Assembly (NCBI RefSeq): GCF_003610355.1
Contig: NZ_RAPY01000004.1
Coordinates: forward strand, 124,001 to 188,000
Direction: 5' to 3'
DNA length: 64,000 nucleotides
From: Sphingobacterium detergens
GTDB lineage: Bacteria > Bacteroidota > Bacteroidia > Sphingobacteriales > Sphingobacteriaceae
The notes under the pieces are model-generated. The model was given only the letters and a program-made list of their open reading frames with translations, was not told where the DNA came from and made no database searches. Positions 53,365 to 60,785 of the stretch are shown piece after piece (the first letter of the stretch is position 1; each line of letters starts with the position of its first letter). A program made the position numbers and the translations under genes.

Positions 53365-54349
53365 GATATTTTTGATCCAAATAAATTAAATGTTGTGCTA
53401 CTTTCATATGGAGGCCATAATTGCAAGGGAAATCTACCATGCCAAATTGTCCAGTTGGATTAATTTCCAATAAATAATATTTTCCGTCTTGTCCTTTTAT
53501 AATATCTATTGAGCAGCAATTAAAACCATAATGACGCATTAATTTTTTCAATTTGACCTTCAATTCGAATGGTAAATTATAGGGAGTACGGCGATTTGGT
53601 TTTTGCCAATTATACCTTCGGAAATCAATAGAAGTTTGAGAATCTAATTGTGAAAAAATTGCCATGGAATAGAATATGCCGGCAAGATAGAATACCCTAA
53701 GCTCAAATTCTTTGTCTATTTTTCTTTGAACTAAAGATGGAAAAAACTCGGCGCTAATTTGATTTATTTCGTCTTGATCTAGTATCGATGTGAACATTGA
53801 ATATGGTCTTTTTATGGATTTTGTTCCACTTCTAATAATCCACGGATCGCGAATAGATTTCGTAATAAATTCATCCGTTGGCAAGATCTCCTGCAAGTAG
53901 TTTTTAGAATTAGTCAAATAACTATCTGGAGTATCAATTTGCAATCTTTGAGCTTGCCTTATAACGTCAAATTTATTAATTCCAATAGTAGAAGGATGAG
54001 TCAGCCAATTTTTGTCAAAGAGAATTTGTACAATAGTTTCTAACACTGATGTAAACTCCTTTGAAATATTATTGGCTATATCAATGTTGAAAATTTTTGT
54101 GAGTTTTTTATACTGTTCACTTTTATAGAAGAAACCGAATTTACGGTACCAAACCGCACCAACATCATTAATATCAATTAATTGTCCAGCAAGGATCAGT
54201 TCTGTTTTTCCGTTTTTGGATGAAATACATAATTTATCATTTAGGAGATCATACGAATTTATGCGAATAAACTTATGTTGCAATCTAGCAAGATACTCTA
54301 CAACATAGTCTGTACTCACGTCTCCATCACCTGAAAGAATTATTATCAT
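53324..54349 (-). CDS. ATP-grasp peptide maturase (grasp-with-spasm type)
   Basis: A 341-residue ATP-grasp ligase expected to join side chains of a precursor peptide, as in graspetide (microviridin-like) synthesis, where Ser/Thr hydroxyls or Lys amines are linked to Asp/Glu. The N-terminal domain has ILSGDGDVSTDYVVEYL and VGAVWYRK. The ATP-grasp core has TKSIKRPYSMF, LVQRKIDKEFELRVFYLAG and the metal-binding end DGKYYLLEINPTGQFGMVDFPCNY (cited in pieces). The NPxGQFGMVxxPCNYxL ending is, from memory, the hallmark of the grasp-with-spasm ATP-grasp family. It follows the two precursor genes and a hairpin. Confidence 0.9.
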   Translation of the reverse strand: MIIILSGDGDVSTDYVVEYLARLQHKFIRINSYDLLNDKLCISSKNGKTELILAGQLIDINDVGAVWYRKFGFFYKSEQYKKLTKIFNIDIANNISKEFTSVLETIVQILFDKNWLTHPSTIGINKFDVIRQAQRLQIDTPDSYLTNSKNYLQEILPTDEFITKSIRDPWIIRSGTKSIKRPYSMFTSILDQDEINQISAEFFPSLVQRKIDKEFELRVFYLAGIFYSMAIFSQLDSQTSIDFRRYNWQKPNRRTPYNLPFELKVKLKKLMRHYGFNCCSIDIIKGQDGKYYLLEINPTGQFGMVDFPCNYGLHMKVAQHLIYLDQKYHEKSKKTISTPDI

Positions 54350-54369
54350 TTTTTAAAATTATAAGTGAA

Positions 54370-54392
54370 GGATATAGCTAAATGCTATATCC
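54370..54392 (-). promoter_or_regulatory. intercistronic hairpin after the precursor genes
   Basis: A perfect 9-bp stem (GGATATAGC at 54370-54378, GCTATATCC at 54384-54392) with a 5-base loop lies between precursor A and the ATP-grasp gene. No strong T-run follows, so it would be a partial terminator or an RNA-stabilising stem that keeps precursor mRNA in excess of enzyme mRNA, as is common in RiPP operons. Confidence 0.65.
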
Positions 54393-54422
54393 TAAATGAA
54401 TCAATTCCTACTTATCCTAAAC

Positions 54423-54590
54423 TTAGTCATTCTTAATTCCATCATCACCGTCATCGGTACCTTCAGGAACAGTCAAAGTATTTAAAGTAACTGGGTCTGC
54501 AATTGGGGAAGATTTTCCTCCTTTAAAAGTTCTCAATTTAACATCAGAAATTAATTCTAATTTTTCAAAATTTAATCTTTTCTTTTTCAT
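54423..54590 (-). CDS. RiPP precursor peptide A (double-glycine leader)
   Basis: A 55-residue peptide gene on the minus strand (ATG at 54588-54590, stop at 54423-54425). The leader starts MKKKRLNFEKLELI and ends FKGG at residues 22-25, a C39 cleavage site. The predicted 30-residue core begins KSSPIADPVTLNTLTVPEG and ends TDDGDDGIKND. It has Thr at 35, 38, 40 and 45 and a dense acidic run (Glu43, Asp46, 47, 49, 50, 55), a layout suited to ester or amide cross-linking by an ATP-grasp ligase. It aligns without gaps to precursor B and lies directly upstream of the maturase genes. Confidence 0.88.
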   Translation of the reverse strand: MKKKRLNFEKLELISDVKLRTFKGGKSSPIADPVTLNTLTVPEGTDDGDDGIKND

Positions 54591-54694
54591 GTGATTTTGA
54601 ATTTACTACGTTAACCTCTACTCTTTTAAGGATTTTCGAGATGCTCCTACATGCATGGTATTTTAAATATGATAATACTATTAAAAAAAAGTAG

Positions 54695-54862
54695 TTAGTC
54701 ATTCTTTATTCCATCATCACCATCCTGATGTGCGTCAGGTAATGTCCAGGTTATCAATGTTACAGGATCTTCGCTAGGGGAAAATTTACCGCCTTTAAAT
54801 GTTTTTAAATTGGTCTTTGAGATTAATTCAACTTTTTCTAAAATTAGTTTCTTTCTTTTCAT
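54695..54862 (-). CDS. RiPP precursor peptide B (double-glycine leader)
   Basis: A second 55-residue precursor (ATG at 54860-54862, stop at 54695-54697), first gene of the cluster. The leader has LEKVELISKTNLKTFKGG and the core begins KFSPSEDPVTLITWTLPDA, ending HQDGDDGIKND. Relative to precursor A it shares EL-I-S, TFKGGK, SP, DPVTL, T-x-T-x-P and the last nine residues DGDDGIKND. It differs by Trp39 and by His/Gln at 45-46. The conserved Thr ladder and acidic tail mark the probable cross-linking residues. It is separated from precursor A by 104 bases. Confidence 0.88.
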   Translation of the reverse strand: MKRKKLILEKVELISKTNLKTFKGGKFSPSEDPVTLITWTLPDAHQDGDDGIKND

Positions 54863-55704
54863 GGATATTTGTTTTAAAACTATATTCGATTCTTTCAGAT
54901 GTTGAGAAATTCAATTAATAATTATGTGTATTACATTGTAATTGTTTATTATTAGTTGTCATAATGTTTAAGTCTCCTCGTAAATATTCGAGTCGATGTA
55001 TTAAGTGGTGTTAATGTCTGTAGTTTGAAGTTAATATAATAAATTTTGAAAAAATAATTAAAATGTATAAACTACACATTTGTGTGTGTATGTCTGTTTT
55101 AGTGATTGATTGAGTTTTCTATATAGTATTTAAGGTTCAAAGCAATTTACTTGTAGGCTGAATTCACGAATTGAAGTATAATTTGGGACTCTAATACATT
55201 AGTAGATCAAATAAATTTAAGTAGTTATATTCGTGAAATTTTGAAAAAATTCCTTGTTACAATTATATCTCCTTGTAATCGCTCTGAGAATATGAATATT
55301 TTGCTCCAGACTTTCATGCCAAATGAAGCAAGAAAGTCATATTGTTACCAGTTTAACCTTATGTCGTAGAAAAAAAGCTATCGAAAGTTAAGCGAAAAGT
55401 TGAATTAGTTCCCTCGTGATTTGCAAAATAGATTGATAACCCGTAAATTAATTAAATAGTGACATTCGTAAAGGAAAGCTTATATGTATTGTAGTTGCTT
55501 TCTCATAGGATGTCAAGCAAAAGAGAGTAAACTGGAGAATTGAATATTATATCTTTAACCTCTTTATTCTTTGTGTTTGCTTATTACTTGAAATATTAAT
55601 CGATATCAGGTAAAAAAAATCAATTTCGGATTTTGATTGCTTCTCGAGGGAATTTAAACGAAATTTTAGTAACTACAAATGATTTAAAGAAAAACACTAC
55701 TGGT
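54863..55704. other. divergent control region of the peptide island
   Basis: About 840 AT-rich bases between precursor B and the BlaI-like gene. It contains ACACA-TT-TGTGT (55074-55085), a 12-bp dyad that could be a BlaI-type operator, and an inverted pair TTCACGAAT (55163-55171) / ATTCGTGAA (55229-55237). A TAGTTTTA box about 20 bases before the precursor B start (minus strand) is a weak -7 candidate. No additional Gly-Gly peptide gene was found here. Confidence 0.5.
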
Positions 55705-56076
55705 ATGATTAGACTTACAGATAATGAAGAAAGAGTTATGGGAATTCTTTGGGAGTATGCCCCAATAACAGCTGGCGAAATCGTAAATAACTACAGGGAT
55801 CTTAAAACTTCCTCTTATACTACAGTTTTAAAAATAGTGATGGTCCTCAAAGAAAAAGGTTTTAGCTCTCATAATTCTTTAGGCAGAATTCATCTGTGTT
55901 TTCCAATTATTGAAAGGATTGATTACCTGAATTATTTGATAAACGATCTAATAGCCAAGTTCTTTGATAACTCCTTAAAGGACTTTTTAATATATGTACA
56001 TTTAACTTTTAGTGGTTCATTAGATTTATTTTCTAGTCAAGAGTCTCTTTGTATTTCAAAAAATTCTTCAATGTAA
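55705..56076 (+). CDS. BlaI/MecI family transcriptional repressor
   Basis: A 123-residue winged-helix protein of the BlaI/MecI type: LTDNEERVMGILWEYAPITAGEIV, then the recognition helix region TSSYTTVLKIVMVLKEKGF. The usual length is about 120-125, so ATG 55705 is preferred over a TTG 72 bases upstream. The C-terminal half (dimer and protease-cut region) is more divergent and unusually hydrophobic. No BlaR1-type protease sensor gene is next to it, although the pair is normally adjacent. It is transcribed away from the precursor genes and probably regulates the shared intergenic region. Confidence 0.83.
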   Translation: MIRLTDNEERVMGILWEYAPITAGEIVNNYRDLKTSSYTTVLKIVMVLKEKGFSSHNSLGRIHLCFPIIERIDYLNYLINDLIAKFFDNSLKDFLIYVHLTFSGSLDLFSSQESLCISKNSSM

Positions 56077-56087
56077 TTGTAATCCTT

Positions 56088-56927
56088 ATGAAGATTAAAT
56101 ATCTATATTTAACTACGTCTAAATTTTTCCGGATTATTTTTTGTTTTTTAATTCTGTTATTAAATATACAATGTTCGCAGTATAATTTCCTTCCGTCAGG
56201 GACTGTTATAAAAGAAGTGCCCATATATTATAATGATAGTTTAAAACTATCTTTAGAAACGTTTGGTGATTATGTTGAATTCAATGATGAGCTTAAACAT
56301 GGTTTCAAGGTAGATGGTTTGTATAGTGGTGATAAAGCCATCCTAAAAAGTACCCGTTTAGATCCAAGTAAGATGCGCATGCTATTTTCTGGTATTCCCA
56401 ATGGCGAACCCTTGTATCATCTTATAGCGTTTGTGTCAAAAGAAGAAAAGCTAATAAAGGAAAACAGCAGTTTAATCCCAAAAAAAGAAAATGATTCAGT
56501 AAGATATTATTACAAAATGTATAATTTTAAAGAGTGGCGAGTCTACCAAACAATTATACCTATTGATCAAGGTACTTTTAATTTTGTATATTATCAAAAG
56601 CAATCTGATAGTTGCGTTTACTGTGACATAGAAAGTTTGTCGTTAAGAGCCTCAAAAATGTTAATGTCGGGGAATGATAACAATCATTCTAATGGTACTA
56701 ATGCAAATTTTAGAGATGTTAGAATTGAAATACCAAAGGATAATGTCTTAAATAAGGCGGCCTTGTTAAAACTTTATAATAACGAAGGAAAGATTCTAAT
56801 AAGTTTTAAATTTCTCAAAAAGGGAAATAATACCAGTAGCTTTAAAGTGTCCAAGGGGTCTTATATAATTTCATATACAGATCTAAATAATAATGTTAAA
56901 TGGCGAAAAGAATTGATCGTTAATTAG
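56088..56927 (+). CDS. predicted lipoprotein of unknown function, linked to the repressor
   Basis: A 279-residue protein that starts 11 bases after the BlaI-like gene. ATG 56088 gives a signal with a long hydrophobic core ending LLNIQC, a lipobox. The mature part is beta-rich (YNDSLKLSLETFGDYVEFND, KGSYIISYTDLNNNVKWRKEL near the end) without a recognised domain. It contains Cys pair CVYC in SDSCVYCDIES. In a RiPP island, a lipoprotein beside the regulator could be an immunity or sensor protein; this is inference. Its stop abuts the IS66 remnant by 2 bases, so the gene may have lost a downstream partner. Confidence 0.65.
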   Translation: MKIKYLYLTTSKFFRIIFCFLILLLNIQCSQYNFLPSGTVIKEVPIYYNDSLKLSLETFGDYVEFNDELKHGFKVDGLYSGDKAILKSTRLDPSKMRMLFSGIPNGEPLYHLIAFVSKEEKLIKENSSLIPKKENDSVRYYYKMYNFKEWRVYQTIIPIDQGTFNFVYYQKQSDSCVYCDIESLSLRASKMLMSGNDNNHSNGTNANFRDVRIEIPKDNVLNKAALLKLYNNEGKILISFKFLKKGNNTSSFKVSKGSYIISYTDLNNNVKWRKELIVN

Positions 56928-56929
56928 AA

Positions 56930-57030
56930 TTCCAGCGCTTCCATATGCCATGGATACGGTTTATTCAGCGTTCCTGCAATCAAAAAAGGCTGTTTAGGAT
57001 GCAAGGAATAACGTTTTTTTCTGTATGCTC
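56930..57030 (-). mobile_element. decayed IS66 remnant, left part
   Basis: Homologous, base by base with small gaps, to the tnpC-start/tnpB-end junction of the intact IS66 copy at 60035-60125 (GATACGG, AATCAAAAAAG, AATAACGTTTTTTTCTGTATGC). It continues at 62902 on the other side of the IS256 element, giving the tnpB 3' end (SDLVLMVEGIHVVKSIQKK, then a changed tail). This is the oldest layer of the nest. Confidence 0.75.
57023..57030. repeat. 8-bp target duplication of the IS256 element, left
   Basis: GTATGCTC directly abuts the left inverted repeat of the IS256-family element and recurs at 62902-62909. Confidence 0.8.
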
Positions 57031-57106
57031 GAGACTGTAACATGAACTGTGTCAGAGGAATAATTCAATAAGATTATTTATATTCAATTATTCAAACGAC
57101 ACGGTC

Positions 57107-57348
57107 ATGAAAGAAAAAGACCCATTCGACTTTGAACGCTTCAAGGCAGAAGCCATGCAAGGTCTTTACGAAGGAAAAAGTTTGTCTCCCAATGATGGCG
57201 TCCTAGCGCCGTTAATGAAGCATCTATTGGAATCAATGATGGATGGAGAACTGGAAAACCATTTGAACGAAGAGAAAGCTTCGGGCAATAGCAATCGGCG
57301 AAATGGCAAGACAAAAAAGACTGTCCGTGGCCTTAACACTGGAACATT
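57107..57348 (+). pseudogene. IS256-type (mutator) transposase, 5' part
   Basis: The first 80 codons and two bases of an IS256-family transposase: LMKHLLESMMDGELENHLNE and NRRNGKTKKTVRG are typical of the N-terminal region. The IS66 insertion follows after GGAACATT. Removing the insertion with one duplication copy restores an uninterrupted frame of 410 codons with the 3' part at 61875. Confidence 0.88.
57341..57348. repeat. 8-bp target duplication of IS66 copy A, left
   Basis: GGAACATT immediately precedes the GTATCC end of IS66 copy A and recurs at 61867-61874. Eight base pairs is the usual duplication length for IS66. Confidence 0.88.
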
Positions 57349-57407
57349 GTATCCGTCCTACCAAGTACATATTGACTTAGATTACCACGGTTGTTAGCTT
57401 TGTTGCT

Positions 57408-57692
57408 ATGAATAACATTCAAGAAAAACGTGAGCGTATGCTGTCTATGATAGCAGACTGGCAGCAGAGCGGAAAAAGTAAGAAAGCTTACTGTATTGAA
57501 AATGGGATCAATGAAGCGACCTTTTATTATTGGTTTTCTCGCAGTAAAGAAAATCACACAGGCGGCGGCAGCTTTATAACAATTGATAAGGCGCGGGGAA
57601 AGAGCGATGTTGAGATTATTTATCCCAATGGTGTGCGTATAAAGACTGAAAATGATCTTGCCCTTTTATCACAGCTGATCCGTCTTTACTGA
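57408..57692 (+). CDS. tnpA: IS66 accessory protein TnpA, copy A
   Basis: A 94-residue helix-turn-helix protein of the IS66 TnpA type (MLSMIADWQQSGKSKKAYC, ATFYYWFSRSKEN). It is needed with TnpB for transposition in IS66-type elements. Its stop overlaps the tnpB start by one base. About 85% of residues match copy B's TnpA by eye. Confidence 0.9.
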   Translation: MNNIQEKRERMLSMIADWQQSGKSKKAYCIENGINEATFYYWFSRSKENHTGGGSFITIDKARGKSDVEIIYPNGVRIKTENDLALLSQLIRLY

Positions 57693-58030
57693 TGTTTGCC
57701 CTGGGATCCTCGCACCGTTTTTATCTTTATGATGGCTTTTGCGACATGCGAAAATCATTCGACGGGCTCTGCGGACTGATCGGTTCAGGGATGCAGCGTC
57801 AGGCTACCAGCGGTGAGGTTTTCGTATTTTTGAACCGTAGCCGTACACATATGAAGCTGCTGCACTGGGAAAAAGGAGGCTTTGTACTTTATTATAAGCG
57901 TCTGGAGAGCGGCACCTTCATGCCGCCGAACGCAAAAAATGGAGAATTGTCCTGGAGCGATCTGGTATTGATGGTTGAAGGGATACAGGTGGTAAAAAGT
58001 ATTCAAAAAAGACGTTTCTCTTTGCCTTAA
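57692..58030 (+). CDS. tnpB: IS66 accessory protein TnpB, copy A
   Basis: A 112-residue IS66 Orf2 protein: HRFYLYDGFCDMRKSFDGL, VFVFLNRSRTHMKLLHWEKGGF and LVLMVEGIQVVKSIQKRRFSL (in pieces) are diagnostic. It starts within the tnpA stop codon (ATGA-type coupling). Confidence 0.92.
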   Translation: MFALGSSHRFYLYDGFCDMRKSFDGLCGLIGSGMQRQATSGEVFVFLNRSRTHMKLLHWEKGGFVLYYKRLESGTFMPPNAKNGELSWSDLVLMVEGIQVVKSIQKRRFSLP

Positions 58031-58079
58031 AAATGGACTTAAAATAGGAATAAAGGTATCTTTTGAGTATCTTTACGGT

Positions 58080-58532
58080 ATGGAAACAGCACTGGAAAAT
58101 CTCTCTAAAGAAGACCTTCTGAAAATGGTTTCCAGTATGTCCAAAGAGAATGAACTCCTCCATCAGGAGCGTGATATCCTTTCACAGGAACGTGATTACC
58201 TGAAAGCTCAAGTGGAGATGCTTCAACGCATGCAGTTCGGCCAGAAGCGTGAGCGCTTCGAAGGTGACCCCAACCAGACTTTCCTGCCTTTCCACGCAGA
58301 ACCTGCAGAAGCAGAGCAACAGCTCGAACTGATCAAAGAGAAAATCGGGTATGTTCGTCAGCGTCCAAACCATAAAGGACGCGCTAAATTACCTGCCCAC
58401 CTTCCTGTAGAAGAGATCGAGATCCACCCAGAGGGTGATCTGTCTGAAATGGTGTGCATCGGCCAGGAGATTACCGAGGAGCTGGAGTGCGAGCCAGCCA
58501 AATTCTATATCAAACGTTACATCCGTTATAAA
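58080..58532 (+). pseudogene. tnpC: IS66 transposase TnpC, copy A, 5' part
   Basis: The first 151 codons of tnpC: N-terminal coiled-coil leader and zinc-finger region (RMQFGQKRERFEGDPNQT, VEEIEIHPEGDLSEMVCIG). Copy B is inserted after codon 151 (Arg-Tyr-Lys). The frame continues exactly at 60786 if copy B and one duplication copy are removed, giving 505 codons before the stop. Confidence 0.9.
58525..58532. repeat. 8-bp target duplication of IS66 copy B, left
   Basis: GTTATAAA abuts the GTATCC end of copy B and recurs at 60778-60785. Confidence 0.9.
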
Positions 58533-58548
58533 GTATCCGCCCTATGAA

Positions 58549-60045
58549 CTACAGGTCAGCTGATTTTTTAAAGTTCTGCGGGTAGAGATCTTTTAAGTTT
58601 TTGTGGTTGATTGACATGATATTTTCCAAGGTATATTTTAGCCACTGAAAAGGGTTTACCTCATGCTTTTTGCAGATCGCAAAGAACGAATAGATCATTG
58701 CCGATCTTTGTGCAGCCTCATGGCTCCCTGCGAAGAGATAGTTTTTCCTGCCCAGGGCAATGGGTCTTAGGGCATTTTCGCACGGGTTATTATCGATGTG
58801 AAGCGAGCCATCGTATAAATAGGCGCTCAAGGCGTCCCAACGTGCGTAGGCATAGGCCATCGCCTTTCCGATCTGGCTTTTGGGCAAGGTGCTTTTTATC
58901 TCTTCAAAGATCCATTTGCCCATTTCGTTGATGACCGGCAGCGATTTTTCCAGTCGCAGTTCTTTTATCCGATCAGCGGAAAGTTGTTCTTCTTTTGTCC
59001 TTCGTTCTATTTTATAGAGCTCCTGTATCATCAAAAGTGCCTTTTCAGCTCTCGGACGATCATTGTCCAACGCTTTTTCAAACTCGCGTCGTGCATGCGC
59101 CCAGCAGGCCAGATGTATTACTTCTTTCTTTTTTCCATACTTTTCGTACACGGCATATCCATCACTCTGAAGATAACCCTTGAAGTTTCCTAGCATGGGT
59201 AATGGTGCACTGCTGCCCCGGCTAGGGCTATAGTCAAACAGTACAGTTCCATCCAAAGGAGCATGATAGACCCAGTACCAACCGGTATGGGCAGCCCCTT
59301 TTTTATCACTATCCAGTACTCTTATTCTTGTTTCATCGACCTGCAGGTAGCCCTTGGTCTTGGTCTCGTAGACAAGCTGTTCATACAAAGGTTCCAGTTT
59401 TTCCAGCCCCTGTTTGGTCCATCCTTCGATTGTGGAGGATGGGATCTGTATGTTTTCCCTGGCGAAGATCTGCTTCTGGCGGTACAGTGGGAGATGGTCT
59501 TGGTATTTACCGGTGAGTATCATCGCTAGCAGGCCTGCCCCGGGGATACCTTTATCGATCACCCGCTCGGGAAGCTCGCCGATTTTCACCCCTTCGCCGT
59601 TTTTAGCCGCATATTTGTAGCGGATATAACGTTTGATATAAAACTTGGCAGGCTCGCATTCCAGTTCCTCGGTGATCTCTTTGCCGATGCACACCATTTC
59701 AGACAGGTCACCCTCAGGATGGATCTCGATCTCTTCTACAGGTAGATGTTCTGGTAATTTTGCACGCCCTTTATGGTTTGGGCGCTTGCGGACGTATTCA
59801 ATCTTTTCTTTAATTTCTTCCTGCTGCTGTTCTATATCAGCAGGTCCAGCTTCAAATGGAAGTTCAGTCTGGTTGGGGTCACCTTCGAAACGTTCACGCT
59901 TCTGTCCGAACTGCATCCGTCGAAGCATTTCAACCTGAGATTTTAAGTGATCACGTTCCTGGGTGAGGTGTTCTATCTTTTCATCACGACTGGAAATGAC
60001 CTTGATTAGATCTTCTTTTGAGAGGTTTTCCAGCGCTGTTTCCAT
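58549..60045 (-). CDS. tnpC: IS66 transposase TnpC, copy B (intact)
   Basis: A full 498-residue IS66 DDE transposase. N-terminal coiled-coil leader, zinc-binding region (LSEMVCIGKEITEELECEP), then the catalytic domain with YLQVDETRIRVLD (first Asp), LQSDGYAVYEKYGK (second Asp) and DNNPCENALRPIALGRKNYLFAGS (Glu; cited in pieces), then the C-terminal NPFQWLKYTLENI. It should be active together with its tnpA and tnpB. Confidence 0.95.
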   Translation of the reverse strand: METALENLSKEDLIKVISSRDEKIEHLTQERDHLKSQVEMLRRMQFGQKRERFEGDPNQTELPFEAGPADIEQQQEEIKEKIEYVRKRPNHKGRAKLPEHLPVEEIEIHPEGDLSEMVCIGKEITEELECEPAKFYIKRYIRYKYAAKNGEGVKIGELPERVIDKGIPGAGLLAMILTGKYQDHLPLYRQKQIFARENIQIPSSTIEGWTKQGLEKLEPLYEQLVYETKTKGYLQVDETRIRVLDSDKKGAAHTGWYWVYHAPLDGTVLFDYSPSRGSSAPLPMLGNFKGYLQSDGYAVYEKYGKKKEVIHLACWAHARREFEKALDNDRPRAEKALLMIQELYKIERRTKEEQLSADRIKELRLEKSLPVINEMGKWIFEEIKSTLPKSQIGKAMAYAYARWDALSAYLYDGSLHIDNNPCENALRPIALGRKNYLFAGSHEAAQRSAMIYSFFAICKKHEVNPFQWLKYTLENIMSINHKNLKDLYPQNFKKSADL

Positions 60046-60080
60046 ACCCTAAAGATACGGTTTTATCTGCATTCTTGTAA

Positions 60081-60434
60081 TCAAAAAAGCTGTTTTTGTG
60101 GCAATGAATAACGTTTTTTCTGTATGCTTTTTACAACCTGAACACCCTCGATGAGCAATACCAGATCGCTCCACGACAGCTCACCTTTTTTAAGTGCAGA
60201 TGTGCCAAACGTACCCTGCTCCAGACGCTTGTAGTACAGTACAAAGCCACCGTGTTCCCAGTGCAGCAGCTTGATATGTGTACGGCTACGGTTCAAAAAT
60301 ACGAACACCTCGCCACCGGTCGGCTGACGGTGCATAACCGAAATGACCAGGCCACAAAGCCCGTCAAATGACTTTCTCATATCGCAAAATCCATCGTAAA
60401 GATAAAACCGGTGCGAGGACCCCAGTGTAAACAT
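60081..60434 (-). CDS. tnpB: IS66 accessory protein TnpB, copy B
   Basis: A 117-residue IS66 Orf2 protein (HRFYLYDGFCDMRKSFDGL, FVFLNRSRTHIKLLHWEHGG). It starts within the tnpA stop codon and precedes tnpC by 35 bases. Confidence 0.93.
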   Translation of the reverse strand: MFTLGSSHRFYLYDGFCDMRKSFDGLCGLVISVMHRQPTGGEVFVFLNRSRTHIKLLHWEHGGFVLYYKRLEQGTFGTSALKKGELSWSDLVLLIEGVQVVKSIQKKRYSLPQKQLF

Positions 60435-60718
60435 CAGTACAGACGGATCAGCTGTGATACAAGGGCAAGATCATTTTCGGTCTTTATACGCACACCGTTG
60501 GGATAAATAATCTCAACATCGCTCTTTCTTGGCCTCTTATCGATTGTGATAAAGTTACCACAGATAGTGTCATTTTCTTTACTGCGAGAAAACCAATAAT
60601 AAAAGGTCGCTTCACTGATCCCATTTTCCGCGCAGTAAGCTTTCTTACTTTTTCCGCTCTGCTGCCAGTGTGCTAGCATAGATAGCATACGAGCACGTTT
60701 TTCTTGAATGTTGTTCAT
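60434..60718 (-). CDS. tnpA: IS66 accessory protein TnpA, copy B
   Basis: A 94-residue HTH protein, first gene of copy B (MLSMLAHWQQSGKSKKAYC, EATFYYWFSRSKEN). It is very similar to the copy A protein. Confidence 0.92.
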   Translation of the reverse strand: MNNIQEKRARMLSMLAHWQQSGKSKKAYCAENGISEATFYYWFSRSKENDTICGNFITIDKRPRKSDVEIIYPNGVRIKTENDLALVSQLIRLY

Positions 60719-60777
60719 AACAACAAAGCTAGAAACCCAGGTAATCTAAATCAATATGTACTTGGTAGGACGGATAC

Positions 60778-60785
60778 GTTATAAA
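60778..60785. repeat. 8-bp target duplication of IS66 copy B, right
   Basis: GTTATAAA, the second copy of the duplication at 58525-58532. Confidence 0.9.

Larger units (their letters stand above)
58533..60777 (-). mobile_element. IS66-family element, copy B (inverted, intact)
   Basis: A complete 2,245-bp IS66 element in reverse orientation inside tnpC of copy A. Ends are GTATCCGCCCTATGAACTAC at 58533 and, on the complement at 60777, GTATCCGTCCTACCAAGTAC. All three genes are uninterrupted. It is the youngest insertion of the nest. Confidence 0.92.

Noticed and set aside
54863..55704. A third precursor peptide gene in the control region
   Set aside because: No start codon plus Gly-Gly pattern resembling TFKGGK was found on either strand there.
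58080..58547. Complete 155-residue gene
   Set aside because: It is only the 5' part of IS66 tnpC; the last few codons and the stop come from the inserted IS66 copy.
60756..60785. Genuine start of a 364-residue transposase
   Set aside because: The ATG and first ten codons lie in the end of IS66 copy B and in the target duplication; the frame is the 3' part of copy A's tnpC.
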